In this document: one piece after another, positions 1 through 5,612 of the stretch
How positions within the stretch are numbered: the stretch's first letter is position 1
How the letters are laid out: every line of letters begins with the position of its first letter
Source of the DNA: an uncultured Oscillospiraceae bacterium
Lineage (GTDB): Bacteria > Bacillota > Clostridia > Oscillospirales > Oscillospiraceae
Direction of reading: 5' to 3'
Assembly: GCA_944385595.1 (NCBI GenBank)
Contig: CALWXY010000199.1
Location: 1-7,747, forward strand
DNA length: 7,747 nucleotides
The notes under the pieces: generated by a model
Databases searched by the model: none
Told to the model about the DNA's origin: nothing
The model's input: only the letters and a program-made list of their open reading frames with translations
Position numbers and translations under genes: made by a program

Positions 1-1
1 G

Positions 2-859
2 AGCTTCAAGGTGGAGACCAAGCGCTCCGACAAGAGCTTTCCCAAGACCTCCATACAGGTGTCGCAGTACGTCGGCGGCGAGCTGGCCGAGCGCTTCCCC
101 GAGACGCGGGTCGACGTGCACGAGCCGGAGCTCGTGGTGAACGTCGAGATACGCGACTACGCGGCCTATGTGCACGGCAATGCAGTGCCCGGCGCGGGCG
201 GTATGCCCGTCGGCTCCAACGGCCGCGCGGTGACGCTGCTCTCCGGCGGCATAGACAGCCCCGTCTCCACATATATGATAGCTAAGCGCGGCGTGCAGCT
301 CATACCGGTGCACTTCTTCTCATTCCCCTACACCTCCGAGCAGGCAAAAGAAAAAGTGCTGGAGCTCGCGGGCATACTCACCGGCTGGTGCGGACGGCTC
401 ACGGTGGAGATCGTGCCGTTTACACACATACAGGAGGAGATACGCGAGAAATGTCCCGAGGAGCTGTTCACGCTCATCATGCGCCGCTTTATGATGCGCA
501 TATCGCAGCTGATAGCCGACTCCAACGGCTGCGCGGCGCTGGTTACCGGTGAGAACCTCGGCCAGGTCGCGAGCCAGACCATGCAGGCCATGGCCGTCAC
601 CGAGGAGTGCGTCACGCTGCCGGTGCTGCGCCCGCTGATTGGCATGGACAAGCGCGAGATAATCGAGATCGCGCGGCGCATAGGCACCTTCGACACCTCG
701 ATACTCCCGTACGAGGACTGCTGCACCGTGTTCACGCCGCGGCATCCGCGCACGAAGCCGACCCTCGAGGAAATTATCGAGGCGGAGAAGGCGCTGGACG
801 TCGAGGCGCTCACCAATGAGGCTTTTAAAAATATCGAAAGGGTGAAAATTCAGCTATGA
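2..859 (+). CDS. thiI: tRNA 4-thiouridine synthase ThiI, 3' part (5' end outside window)
   Basis: ThiI adenylates uridine-8 of tRNA and swaps in sulfur to give 4-thiouridine; it can also supply sulfur for thiamine thiazole synthesis. The reading frame is open from the left edge (codons S-F-K before V-E-T-K), so the N-terminus is missing. Numbering from the GTG codon at 11, residues 1-60 are the end of the THUMP tRNA-binding domain. SGGIDSP at 78-84 is the ATP-pyrophosphatase PP-loop. TGENLGQVASQT at 179-190 and LPYEDCCTVF at 232-241 are typical ThiI blocks, the latter with the conserved Cys region. The protein ends soon after, at residue 282, so it lacks the C-terminal rhodanese domain found in E. 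coli ThiI; this is the common form in Bacillota, where a partner cysteine desulfurase (probably encoded upstream, not seen) feeds sulfur. Its TGA overlaps the cinA ATG by 4 bp, implying co-transcription and coupled translation. Confidence 0.95.
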   Translation, partial: SFKVETKRSDKSFPKTSIQVSQYVGGELAERFPETRVDVHEPELVVNVEIRDYAAYVHGNAVPGAGGMPVGSNGRAVTLLSGGIDSPVSTYMIAKRGVQLIPVHFFSFPYTSEQAKEKVLELAGILTGWCGRLTVEIVPFTHIQEEIREKCPEELFTLIMRRFMMRISQLIADSNGCAALVTGENLGQVASQTMQAMAVTEECVTLPVLRPLIGMDKREIIEIARRIGTFDTSILPYEDCCTVFTPRHPRTKPTLEEIIEAEKALDVEALTNEAFKNIERVKIQL

Positions 860-2112
860 ACAAGGTATACACAGCCGAGATACTCGGCGTCGGCACCGAG
901 CTGCTGCTCGGCAACATAGTCAATACTGACGCGCGCGACATATCCGTCATGCTCTCGGAGCTGGGCATCAACGTCTACTGGCACTCCGTCGTGGGCGACA
1001 ACCCCGAGCGGCTCACCGAGTCCGTCGAGATAGCGAAAAAGCGCGCGGACATCATCATCACCACCGGCGGTCTCGGCCCCACCTGCGACGACCTCACCAA
1101 GGTCGTGCTCGCGCGGGCTTTCGGACTCGGCCTCGAGTTCAACGAGGAGGCCGCCGAGCGTATGAGGCAGCATTTCGCCGTGCTCAATAAGCCCATGACC
1201 GAGAACAATCTCCAGCAGGCCTACCTGCCGGAGGGCTGCACCGTGTTCCAGAACCTCTGGGGCACCGCGCCCGGCTGCGCGTTCAGGGCCGAGGGCTGCA
1301 TAGTCCTCATGCTGCCCGGACCTCCCCGCGAGTGCAACGCCATGTTCCGCCACTGCGCCATGCCCTATCTCCGCTCGCTGTCCGACGAGACGATAGTCTC
1401 GCACAACATACGCATATTCGGCATGGGCGAGTCGAGCGTCGAGTTTAAGCTGCGCGACATGATGAACGAGATGAGCAATCCCACCCTCGCGCCCTACGCC
1501 AAGGAGGGCGAGTGCATGCTGCGCGTCACCGCGAAGGCCCACAACGAGGCCGAGGCCGAGAGGATGATGGAGCCGGTGATTGAGAAGGTGCGCGGCGTGC
1601 TCGGCAGCGTCATCTACGGCATAGACTCCGAGAGCCTTGAGGAGACGGTGTTCGGCCTCATGCGCGACAGGGGCGTCACCCTCGCGGTGGCAGAGAGCTG
1701 CACCGGCGGCTTCATGGCCAAGCGCATAACCGACATGGCAGGCGCCTCGAAGGTGTTCCTCGGCGGCGCGACAGTGTACTCCGACGCGAGCAAGGCGAGC
1801 CTGCTCGGCATAGACCGCGCGCTCATAGCCGAAAAAGGCGCCGTGAGCGAGGAGGTCGCCCGCGAGATGGCGACGAAGGTGCGCGAAAAGCTCGGCGCGG
1901 ATATAGGCATAGGCATCACCGGCGTGGCCGGGCCGGACACCGACGGACGGCACGAGGTCGGCGAGGTGTACATAGCGCTCGCGGACAAGGACGGCGTCTA
2001 CTGCCGCCTCTTCACCCTCGGCAAGACGCGCGAGCGGGTGCGCCTCGCCGCGGCGAACAACGCGTTTGACCTCATCCGCCGCCGCCTCACCGGCCTGCCC
2101 ATGGACAACTAA
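856..2112 (+). CDS. cinA: CinA-family protein (competence/damage-inducible; nucleotide-pyrophosphatase and NMN amidase-type domains)
   Basis: Full two-domain CinA of 418 aa, the usual length. The N-terminal molybdopterin-binding-like (MoCF/COG1058) domain starts at residue 4 (AEILGVGTELLLGN) and carries the TTGGLGPTCDD motif at 69-79 and LPGPPREC at 153-160. In the family this domain has ADP-ribose pyrophosphatase activity. The C-terminal CinA/PncC domain begins near residue 265. It shows AESCTGG at 279-285, whose Ser is the expected nucleophile for nicotinamide mononucleotide deamidation, then the GGATVYSDASK block and GITGVAGP at 353-360. The family recycles NMN to NaMN in the cytoplasm; a competence role is historical and not inferable here. 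The start is fixed by the ATGA overlap with thiI and an AAAGGGTG ribosome binding site inside the thiI end. A terminator-like hairpin begins 2 nt after the stop. Ile codons are strongly ATA-biased (15 ATA, 7 ATC, 1 ATT). Confidence 0.95.
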   Translation: MNKVYTAEILGVGTELLLGNIVNTDARDISVMLSELGINVYWHSVVGDNPERLTESVEIAKKRADIIITTGGLGPTCDDLTKVVLARAFGLGLEFNEEAAERMRQHFAVLNKPMTENNLQQAYLPEGCTVFQNLWGTAPGCAFRAEGCIVLMLPGPPRECNAMFRHCAMPYLRSLSDETIVSHNIRIFGMGESSVEFKLRDMMNEMSNPTLAPYAKEGECMLRVTAKAHNEAEAERMMEPVIEKVRGVLGSVIYGIDSESLEETVFGLMRDRGVTLAVAESCTGGFMAKRITDMAGASKVFLGGATVYSDASKASLLGIDRALIAEKGAVSEEVAREMATKVREKLGADIGIGITGVAGPDTDGRHEVGEVYIALADKDGVYCRLFTLGKTRERVRLAAANNAFDLIRRRLTGLPMDN

Positions 2113-2113
2113 A

Positions 2114-2144
2114 TTCTCGAAAAAGGCAGAGCCTTTTTCGAGAA
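2114..2144 (+). terminator. Perfect 14-bp hairpin after cinA, likely terminator
   Basis: TTCTCGAAAAAGGC (2114-2127) pairs perfectly with 2131-2144 around an AGA loop, one base after the cinA stop codon. The A5/T5 stretches inside the stem allow an A-tract/GGC-loop-GCC/T-tract reading in either direction, so it could act bidirectionally. The GC core is only 3 bp, so efficiency is uncertain. The same AAAAAGGC/GCCTTTTT core recurs after the next gene. Confidence 0.65.
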
Positions 2145-2172
2145 AGGGGATTGCACTCCGCTTCGCGCAGAG

Positions 2173-2295
2173 TTTTGCCGCCCATGGCGGCAAAATCCAC
2201 GCGCGCTCCGTGAGAAGAGTTTTTTCCGTGGCGCGTGTCCCCGGAAAAAACGATTGAATTTTATTTGCGCCTGCGGGCGCAAACTCTGCGAGGCT
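2173..2295 (+). repeat. Structured intergenic repeat family I, copy 1
   Basis: Three successive hairpins. A: TTTTGCCGCC (2173-2182), loop CAT, perfect partner to 2195. B: GTTTTTTCCG (2219-2228) with CGGAAAAAAC (2242-2251). Then comes the linker GATTGAATTTTATT (2252-2265), whose last two bases join the next stem. C: TTTGCGCC (2264-2271), loop TGCG, GGCGCAAA (2276-2283). The tail is CTCTGCGAGGCT (2284-2295). From TGAGAAG (2211) to the tail it matches copy 2 at 3018-3103 in order and spacing, with different but still paired stems in B and C. In this copy CGCAGAGTTT (2166-2175) and AAACTCTGCG (2281-2290) also form a 10-bp inverted repeat around the element. No ORF in it looks real. Function unknown. 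Confidence 0.8.
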
Positions 2296-2309
2296 TTTGT
2301 GGCGGTGTA

Positions 2310-2338
2310 TTGCAAAATGTTCGGAAAGCATGTATAAT
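2310..2338 (+). promoter_or_regulatory. Sigma-A promoter of the phosphoribosyltransferase gene
   Basis: The -35 box TTGCAA (2310-2315) is separated by exactly 17 bp from a consensus TATAAT -10 box (2333-2338). Transcription would start near 2345, leaving a leader of about 38 nt before the ATG at 2383, with AGGAGG at 2367-2372. It is the clearest promoter in the window, and it makes the PRTase gene independent of thiI-cinA. Confidence 0.85.
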
Positions 2339-2382
2339 CGTTCTGGTTTTTCAGCCAAAAATTTTTAGGAGGATTTATCGAA

Positions 2383-2937
2383 ATGCTCACCTATGAGATA
2401 GACGTCGCCGGTCTAAAGCGCACTCTGCCGCTTTGCCGCGTCAGCGACGACACCTACATCGCGGCCTTCGTCATCTTCGGAGACGTTGAGCTGACCGTCC
2501 ACTGCGCGGCGGAGCTACTCAAGCTCGCGCCTGACTATGACTACCTCATCGCGCCGGAGGCCAAGAGCATACCCCTGCTGTATGAGATGGCGCGCCAGAG
2601 CGGCTCGAACAAATATTTCCTCGCGCGCAAGGGCGTCAAGGTCTACATGCAGGGCGCCGTCGACATAGAGGTGAAGAGCATCACCACCGAGAAGGTGCAG
2701 CGCCTCGTGCTCGACGCGCGCGACGCCGAGGAGATGCGCGGCAAGCGCATACTCATCATCGACGACGTCATCTCCACCGGCAACAGCATGAGCGCCATGG
2801 AGAAGCTGGTGCAGGGCGCCGGGGGCATAATCGCGGGCAAGATGACCATACTCGCCGAGGGCAGCGCCGCCGAGCGCGGCGACGTCACCTTCCTCCAGAA
2901 GCTCCCGCTGTTCAACCCGGACGGGACAATAAAATAA
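2383..2937 (+). CDS. Type I phosphoribosyltransferase, adenine PRTase-like (probable purine salvage)
   Basis: A cytoplasmic PRTase of 184 aa, close to the size of adenine phosphoribosyltransferase (about 170-180 aa). The diagnostic PRPP-binding loop ILIIDDVISTGNS lies at 123-135 at the end of a hydrophobic strand, with its two Asp and the STG turn intact. LIAPEAKSIPLLYEMA at 55-70 and YFLARKGVKVYM at 78-89 match the substrate-side blocks of the Apt/Xpt group (COG0503). The family joins a purine base to PRPP, giving a nucleotide and pyrophosphate. The base is not settled from sequence: adenine is favoured, xanthine or a regulatory PRTase is possible. The start is supported by AGGAGG 10 nt upstream and a strong promoter. 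A hairpin terminator follows the stop by one base. It is flanked on both sides by copies of repeat family I. Confidence 0.85.
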   Translation: MLTYEIDVAGLKRTLPLCRVSDDTYIAAFVIFGDVELTVHCAAELLKLAPDYDYLIAPEAKSIPLLYEMARQSGSNKYFLARKGVKVYMQGAVDIEVKSITTEKVQRLVLDARDAEEMRGKRILIIDDVISTGNSMSAMEKLVQGAGGIIAGKMTILAEGSAAERGDVTFLQKLPLFNPDGTIK

Positions 2938-2938
2938 G

Positions 2939-2964
2939 CGAAAAAGGCGCGAGCGCCTTTTTCG
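2939..2964 (+). terminator. Hairpin terminator after the phosphoribosyltransferase gene
   Basis: CGAAAAAGGCG (2939-2949) pairs with CGCCTTTTTCG (2954-2964) around a CGAG loop. The GGCG/CGCC core is followed directly by T5, a normal intrinsic terminator on the + strand, with A5 on the other side allowing reverse use. It begins 2 nt after the stop and has the same design as the hairpin after cinA. Confidence 0.75.
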
Positions 2965-2973
2965 GAGGAGACG

Positions 2974-3103
2974 CAGCCCGCCGCGCGCACTCGCCTGCGG
3001 CTCGCACGCTTGCGGGCTGAGAAGTGTTTTCCATCGCGCGCATGTCGCTCGGAAAACGATTGAATTTTATTCGCGCATTGCGATGCGCGAACTCTGCGAG
3101 GCT
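2974..3103 (+). repeat. Structured intergenic repeat family I, copy 2
   Basis: Same layout as copy 1. Hairpin A here is CAGCCCGC (2974-2981) with GCGGGCTG (3012-3019) and a long inner loop, unrelated in sequence to hairpin A of copy 1. TGAGAAG follows at 3018. Hairpin B is GTTTTCC (3026-3032) with GGAAAAC (3051-3057). The linker GATTGAATTTTATT (3058-3071) is identical to copy 1. Hairpin C is TTCGCGCAT (3070-3078), loop TGCG, ATGCGCGAA (3083-3091). The tail CTCTGCGAGGCT (3092-3103) is identical. B keeps pairing with four T:A steps instead of six. C keeps its loop while the stem bases change on both sides. Confidence 0.8.
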
Positions 3104-3108
3104 GAATA

Positions 3109-3138
3109 AAAACGGAGACGCCCCGGCGTCTCCGTTTT
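3109..3138 (+). terminator. Strong 14-bp terminator-type hairpin in the leader of the HTH gene
   Basis: AAAACGGAGACGCC (3109-3122) pairs perfectly with 3125-3138, ending in TTTT. It has the form of an efficient intrinsic terminator and is symmetric enough to work in both directions. The next gene's ribosome binding site (GGAGGG, 3144-3149) starts 5 nt later. A promoter for that gene therefore cannot fit after the hairpin, so it is either a second terminator for the PRTase transcript or an attenuator for the HTH gene. Confidence 0.7.
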
Positions 3139-3157
3139 GGTATGGAGGGTTTATCTT

Positions 3158-3361
3158 ATGGTAAAATTAGACGTACTGAGGCTGCTGTCTGAGCGGGGGC
3201 ACACGAAGTACTGGCTGTACAAGCAGCTGGGAATGAGCTATCAGAACTTCAGCCGTATGGTGAACAACGAGACGAAATCCATACGCTACGACAATATCGA
3301 GGCGCTGTGCCAGCTGCTGGAGTGCACGCCGAACGAACTTTTTGTGATGACCGAGGACTAG
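3158..3361 (+). CDS. Small Cro/C1-type helix-turn-helix DNA-binding protein
   Basis: A 67-aa protein that is almost entirely one HTH domain of the HTH_26/XRE type. Residues 3-12 form helix 1, TKYWLYKQLG (16-25) is the first HTH helix, MSYQNFSRMVNN (26-37) covers the turn and recognition helix, and YDNIEALCQLLECTPNELF (44-62) is the typical end of the fold (helix, then the T-P-N-E-L-F turn). No partner domain or membrane segment is present, so it should act as a small DNA-binding repressor or activator, probably as a dimer. ATG 3158 is chosen because GGAGGG lies 8 nt before it; the upstream in-frame TTG at 3137 falls inside the hairpin arm and is not credible. It lies 67 nt before the sigma factor gene on the same strand, so regulation of that gene or of itself is likely but inferred. 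No promoter is visible between the hairpin and the start. Confidence 0.85.
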   Translation: MVKLDVLRLLSERGHTKYWLYKQLGMSYQNFSRMVNNETKSIRYDNIEALCQLLECTPNELFVMTED

Positions 3362-3399
3362 CGCGTGATATTCTCATACGGATTGCGTCTGAGTAAGTA

Positions 3400-3411
3400 G
3401 AAAGTACTTTC
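3400..3411. promoter_or_regulatory. 12-bp palindrome upstream of the sigma factor, candidate operator
   Basis: GAAAGTACTTTC is a perfect palindrome in the 67-nt gap between the HTH gene and the sigma factor gene, ending 17 nt before the sigma ATG. Size and symmetry suit a dimeric Cro/C1-type protein such as the adjacent 67-aa product. Just upstream, CGTCTGAGTAAG (3386-3397) resembles the CGTC-type -10 element of ECF promoters, but no convincing -35 was found. The operator role is inferred from position only. Confidence 0.35.
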
Positions 3412-3428
3412 GAAGGGAAGGGGCGGAC

Positions 3429-3986
3429 ATGGAGGACAGAGATATAATCTCGCTGTACTTTGACCGCGACGAGACGGCCATTGCCGAGACCGACCGCAAA
3501 TACGGCGCGCTGTGCCGCGGCCTCGCCATGAACATACTCGGACTTATTCAGGACGCGGAGGAGTGCGTGGCCGACACCTGGCACCGCACCTGGTGCGCGA
3601 TCCCGCCTCAGTGTCCGCAGTCGCTGCGCTGCTTTGTCGCGCGGATAACGCGCAATCTGTCGATAAGCCGGCTCCGGCACGACAGGGCGTTTAAACGCGG
3701 CGGAAGCCGGGGCGAGGAGCTGCTCTCCGAGCTCGGCGACTGCGTCTCCGACAGAAACGGCGACCCCGTCGCCGAGTCCGAGCGGCGCGAGCTCGCGCGC
3801 AGCATAGACCGCTGGCTCGACACCCTCGGCGAGACGGACAGATACGTCTTCGTGCGCCGCTACTGGTACGGCGAGGCGGTGAAGGACATAGCGTCCTCGC
3901 TCAGTCTGCCGCGCTGCGCGCAGCGGCTGCACAGACTGCGGCTTTCGCTGCGCGCGCATCTGGAAAAGGAGGGCTTTTCCGTATGA
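3429..3986 (+). CDS. ECF-type RNA polymerase sigma factor with a shortened region 4.2 helix
   Basis: A 185-aa extracytoplasmic-function sigma factor. Region 2 spans about residues 8-85: DIISLYFDRDETAI, then NILGLIQDAEECVADTWHRTW (region 2.1-2.2, core RNA polymerase contact) and FVARITRNLSISRLR (2.3-2.4, -10 recognition). A linker runs to about 115. Region 4 spans 118-178, with LGETDRYVFVRRYWYGEAVKDIA before the HTH and RLHRLRLSLRAHL after it. Between IA (154-155) and RLHR (166-169) there are only 10 residues (SSLSLPRCAQ), whereas relatives known to me have about 12. The loss falls at a 14-bp palindrome (3912-3925) inside the recognition helix. The start ATG has GAAGGGG 5 nt upstream. The stop overlaps the next ATG (ATGA), the usual arrangement for a sigma factor and its anti-sigma. 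It probably directs transcription of its own operon. Confidence 0.88.
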   Translation: MEDRDIISLYFDRDETAIAETDRKYGALCRGLAMNILGLIQDAEECVADTWHRTWCAIPPQCPQSLRCFVARITRNLSISRLRHDRAFKRGGSRGEELLSELGDCVSDRNGDPVAESERRELARSIDRWLDTLGETDRYVFVRRYWYGEAVKDIASSLSLPRCAQRLHRLRLSLRAHLEKEGFSV

Positions 3987-5557
3987 GACCTGACGATATT
4001 TTTGAGGCCATGTCGGATGTCTCCGACAGGCACATAGAACAGAAAAAGCCCGGCAGGGCCGGGCGGGTGTTCATGCGCTTTGCCGCCGTCGCGGCGGCGC
4101 TGGCGCTGATAGTTGTGACCGTGCTGCCGCGCATGGGCGGCAGCGCCGGTGAGAGCGGCGCGCCGGAAAACGCAGAGGCAGAGCAGAGCGTGCCGGAGAG
4201 CTTCATGTCCTACGCGGGCGCGATGCTGCCGCTCACCGCGCTCTCCGACGGCCTCGCCGCCGAGCGCAGCGTGGCGCTCGATTTCTCGGCCTGGTCGCCG
4301 GTGTGGCACAGCATAGACGACCTCGTGGCCGAGCTGCCCGACTCGGTGAGCGACGCCGAGCGCGCAGAGGCGCGGGCGCAGTATGAGGAGTGGTACCCCG
4401 ACGGCGGCTACTACAGCAGCGGCACCGATGTGCTCGTGCGCGACAGCTATGTGCTGCACGGCGGCGACGGCGAGACAACGCTCGTCATGCCGTTCGTCAG
4501 CTCGTTCCGCTATCTGGATGAACACATCCCGACGCTGACGCAAAACGGCGAGCTGCTCGCGGGCGAGCTGTTTGCCGGCGACCTCGCGGGCTACTACGCG
4601 GGCGAGGGCTACGGGAGCTATGATTACTCGAGCGGCATAAGTGGTTGGAGCGACCTCAAGGCCGTGCTCTCGAGCGGCGAATATATGCGCTCGGCGCTCG
4701 ACGGCGGCTCCGCGGTTGCGGACACGCCGGTCATCGTCTACCGCGTCGAGGACGTCTCCGTCCCGCCGGAGAGCGAGGAGAACCTGAACCCGACGGTAGA
4801 GCTGAGCTTCACCCTCGACTACGACGCGACCACTGTGTGGAGCTGGGGCTTCAACGGCGGCAGCTGGGACTCGGAGAACGGCACTATGAGCCGCAATTTC
4901 TCCGGCGGCCATGGCGAGGGCTATTCGCGGATGCTCATCGTCATGGGCGAGGACATCACGGAGCCGGTGGTCACCGGCTACCGCACCGGCGACTGCTCCG
5001 AGGGCAACGAGCTTGAGGGCGTGAGCGCGAAGGTCGTGCGCTGCGAGACGACGCTCGGTGAGGTCGTGCGCGAGACGATGATTGAGTTCATCGACAAGAG
5101 TGCCTACATCCAGTTCGGCGAGAACGATTTCGAAGAGCGGCTTGAGCTCATCTGCTCGGTCGCGATGCGGACTCTCGAGCGCTATCACGAGCTGGGTGCG
5201 TATATCTGGGAGGACTTTGAGACGGTCTACGGCGACATTCTGGCGCAGAACCGCGTGTTCTTCCTGGTGTGCGAGACGGAGCTGAGCGAGGGCGACACGG
5301 TCACGGCGGAGTACCTGAAAGACGCGAGCTTCGACTACTACTGCGCGCACACGGATAAGCAGGGCGTAAGCGGCTACGAGCTGGCGGTGAGCCTCGGCAG
5401 CGGCATAGAGATGCGCACGCTGACGGCGCGGCTTGAGAATTTCGAGCACTGCGAGATAGCCGGCGGCAGCTTTGGCTTCGATGTGGAAAACGGAGTGACG
5501 GAGGTCGCGCTCGACCCCGCCGCGGAGGTGTATTATATCGAGGTCAGGAGGGGGTGA
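3983..5557 (+). CDS. Membrane-anchored anti-sigma/sensor protein with large unrecognised outer domain
   Basis: A 524-aa single-pass protein. Residues 1-30 are a short, charged cytoplasmic tail (MRPDDIFEAMSDVSDRHIEQ); this pattern is typical of putative anti-sigma factors next to clostridial ECF sigma genes and should bind the sigma factor. Residues about 33-49 (FAAVAAALALIVVTVLP) are the one transmembrane helix, with basic residues before it (N-in). Residues 50-524 would lie outside. They begin with an Ala/Glu-rich linker (51-72), followed by Tyr/Gly-rich stretches (140-146, 203-216), a Trp-rich segment (285-296) and an acidic C-terminal half. All six Cys of the protein (338, 354, 391, 430, 454, 490) lie in the last third of the outer domain, so disulfides are possible. 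I recognise no enzymatic or ligand-binding family and no zinc-binding HxxxCxxC motif. Translation is coupled to the sigma gene by a 4-bp overlap. The role rests on context, topology and N-terminus; the signal sensed is unknown. Confidence 0.75.
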   Translation: MRPDDIFEAMSDVSDRHIEQKKPGRAGRVFMRFAAVAAALALIVVTVLPRMGGSAGESGAPENAEAEQSVPESFMSYAGAMLPLTALSDGLAAERSVALDFSAWSPVWHSIDDLVAELPDSVSDAERAEARAQYEEWYPDGGYYSSGTDVLVRDSYVLHGGDGETTLVMPFVSSFRYLDEHIPTLTQNGELLAGELFAGDLAGYYAGEGYGSYDYSSGISGWSDLKAVLSSGEYMRSALDGGSAVADTPVIVYRVEDVSVPPESEENLNPTVELSFTLDYDATTVWSWGFNGGSWDSENGTMSRNFSGGHGEGYSRMLIVMGEDITEPVVTGYRTGDCSEGNELEGVSAKVVRCETTLGEVVRETMIEFIDKSAYIQFGENDFEERLELICSVAMRTLERYHELGAYIWEDFETVYGDILAQNRVFFLVCETELSEGDTVTAEYLKDASFDYYCAHTDKQGVSGYELAVSLGSGIEMRTLTARLENFEHCEIAGGSFGFDVENGVTEVALDPAAEVYYIEVRRG

Positions 5558-5612
5558 TGCGGAACCATTTTTCTTTAGAAGAAAAAGGGTTCCGCCCCTC
5601 CAAAAAGAATCT
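5556..5612 (+). repeat. Hairpin repeat family II, copy 1 (3' of the anti-sigma gene)
   Basis: Begins inside the TGA stop codon. GCGGAACC plus ATTTTTCTT (5559-5575) folds back on 5579-5595 around TAG with one mismatch. CCTCCAAAAAGAATCT (5597-5612) follows. The 57 nt match the reverse complement of 6069-6125 at 55 positions (differences at 5587 and 5596). The 3' arm is not followed by a T-tract, so it does not look like a standard intrinsic terminator. Confidence 0.85.

Noticed and set aside
11..13. GTG as the start of thiI
   Set aside because: The frame continues upstream to the window edge with family-like residues (S-F-K), and the protein would lack most of the THUMP domain.
850..2358. 502-codon open frame on the minus strand opposite cinA
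   Set aside because: Its translation is His/Ala/Arg-rich low-complexity with no motifs, and it lies antisense to a clear cinA. It is a product of GC-rich codon use.
3137..3157. TTG start extending the HTH protein by 7 residues
   Set aside because: The TTG lies in the terminator-type hairpin arm and has no binding site, whereas ATG 3158 has GGAGGG 8 nt upstream.
3860..5449. 529-codon open frame on the minus strand opposite the anti-sigma gene
   Set aside because: Same reasoning: Arg/Ala/His-rich composition, no ribosome binding site or domain, and antisense to a gene with coupled start and clear topology.
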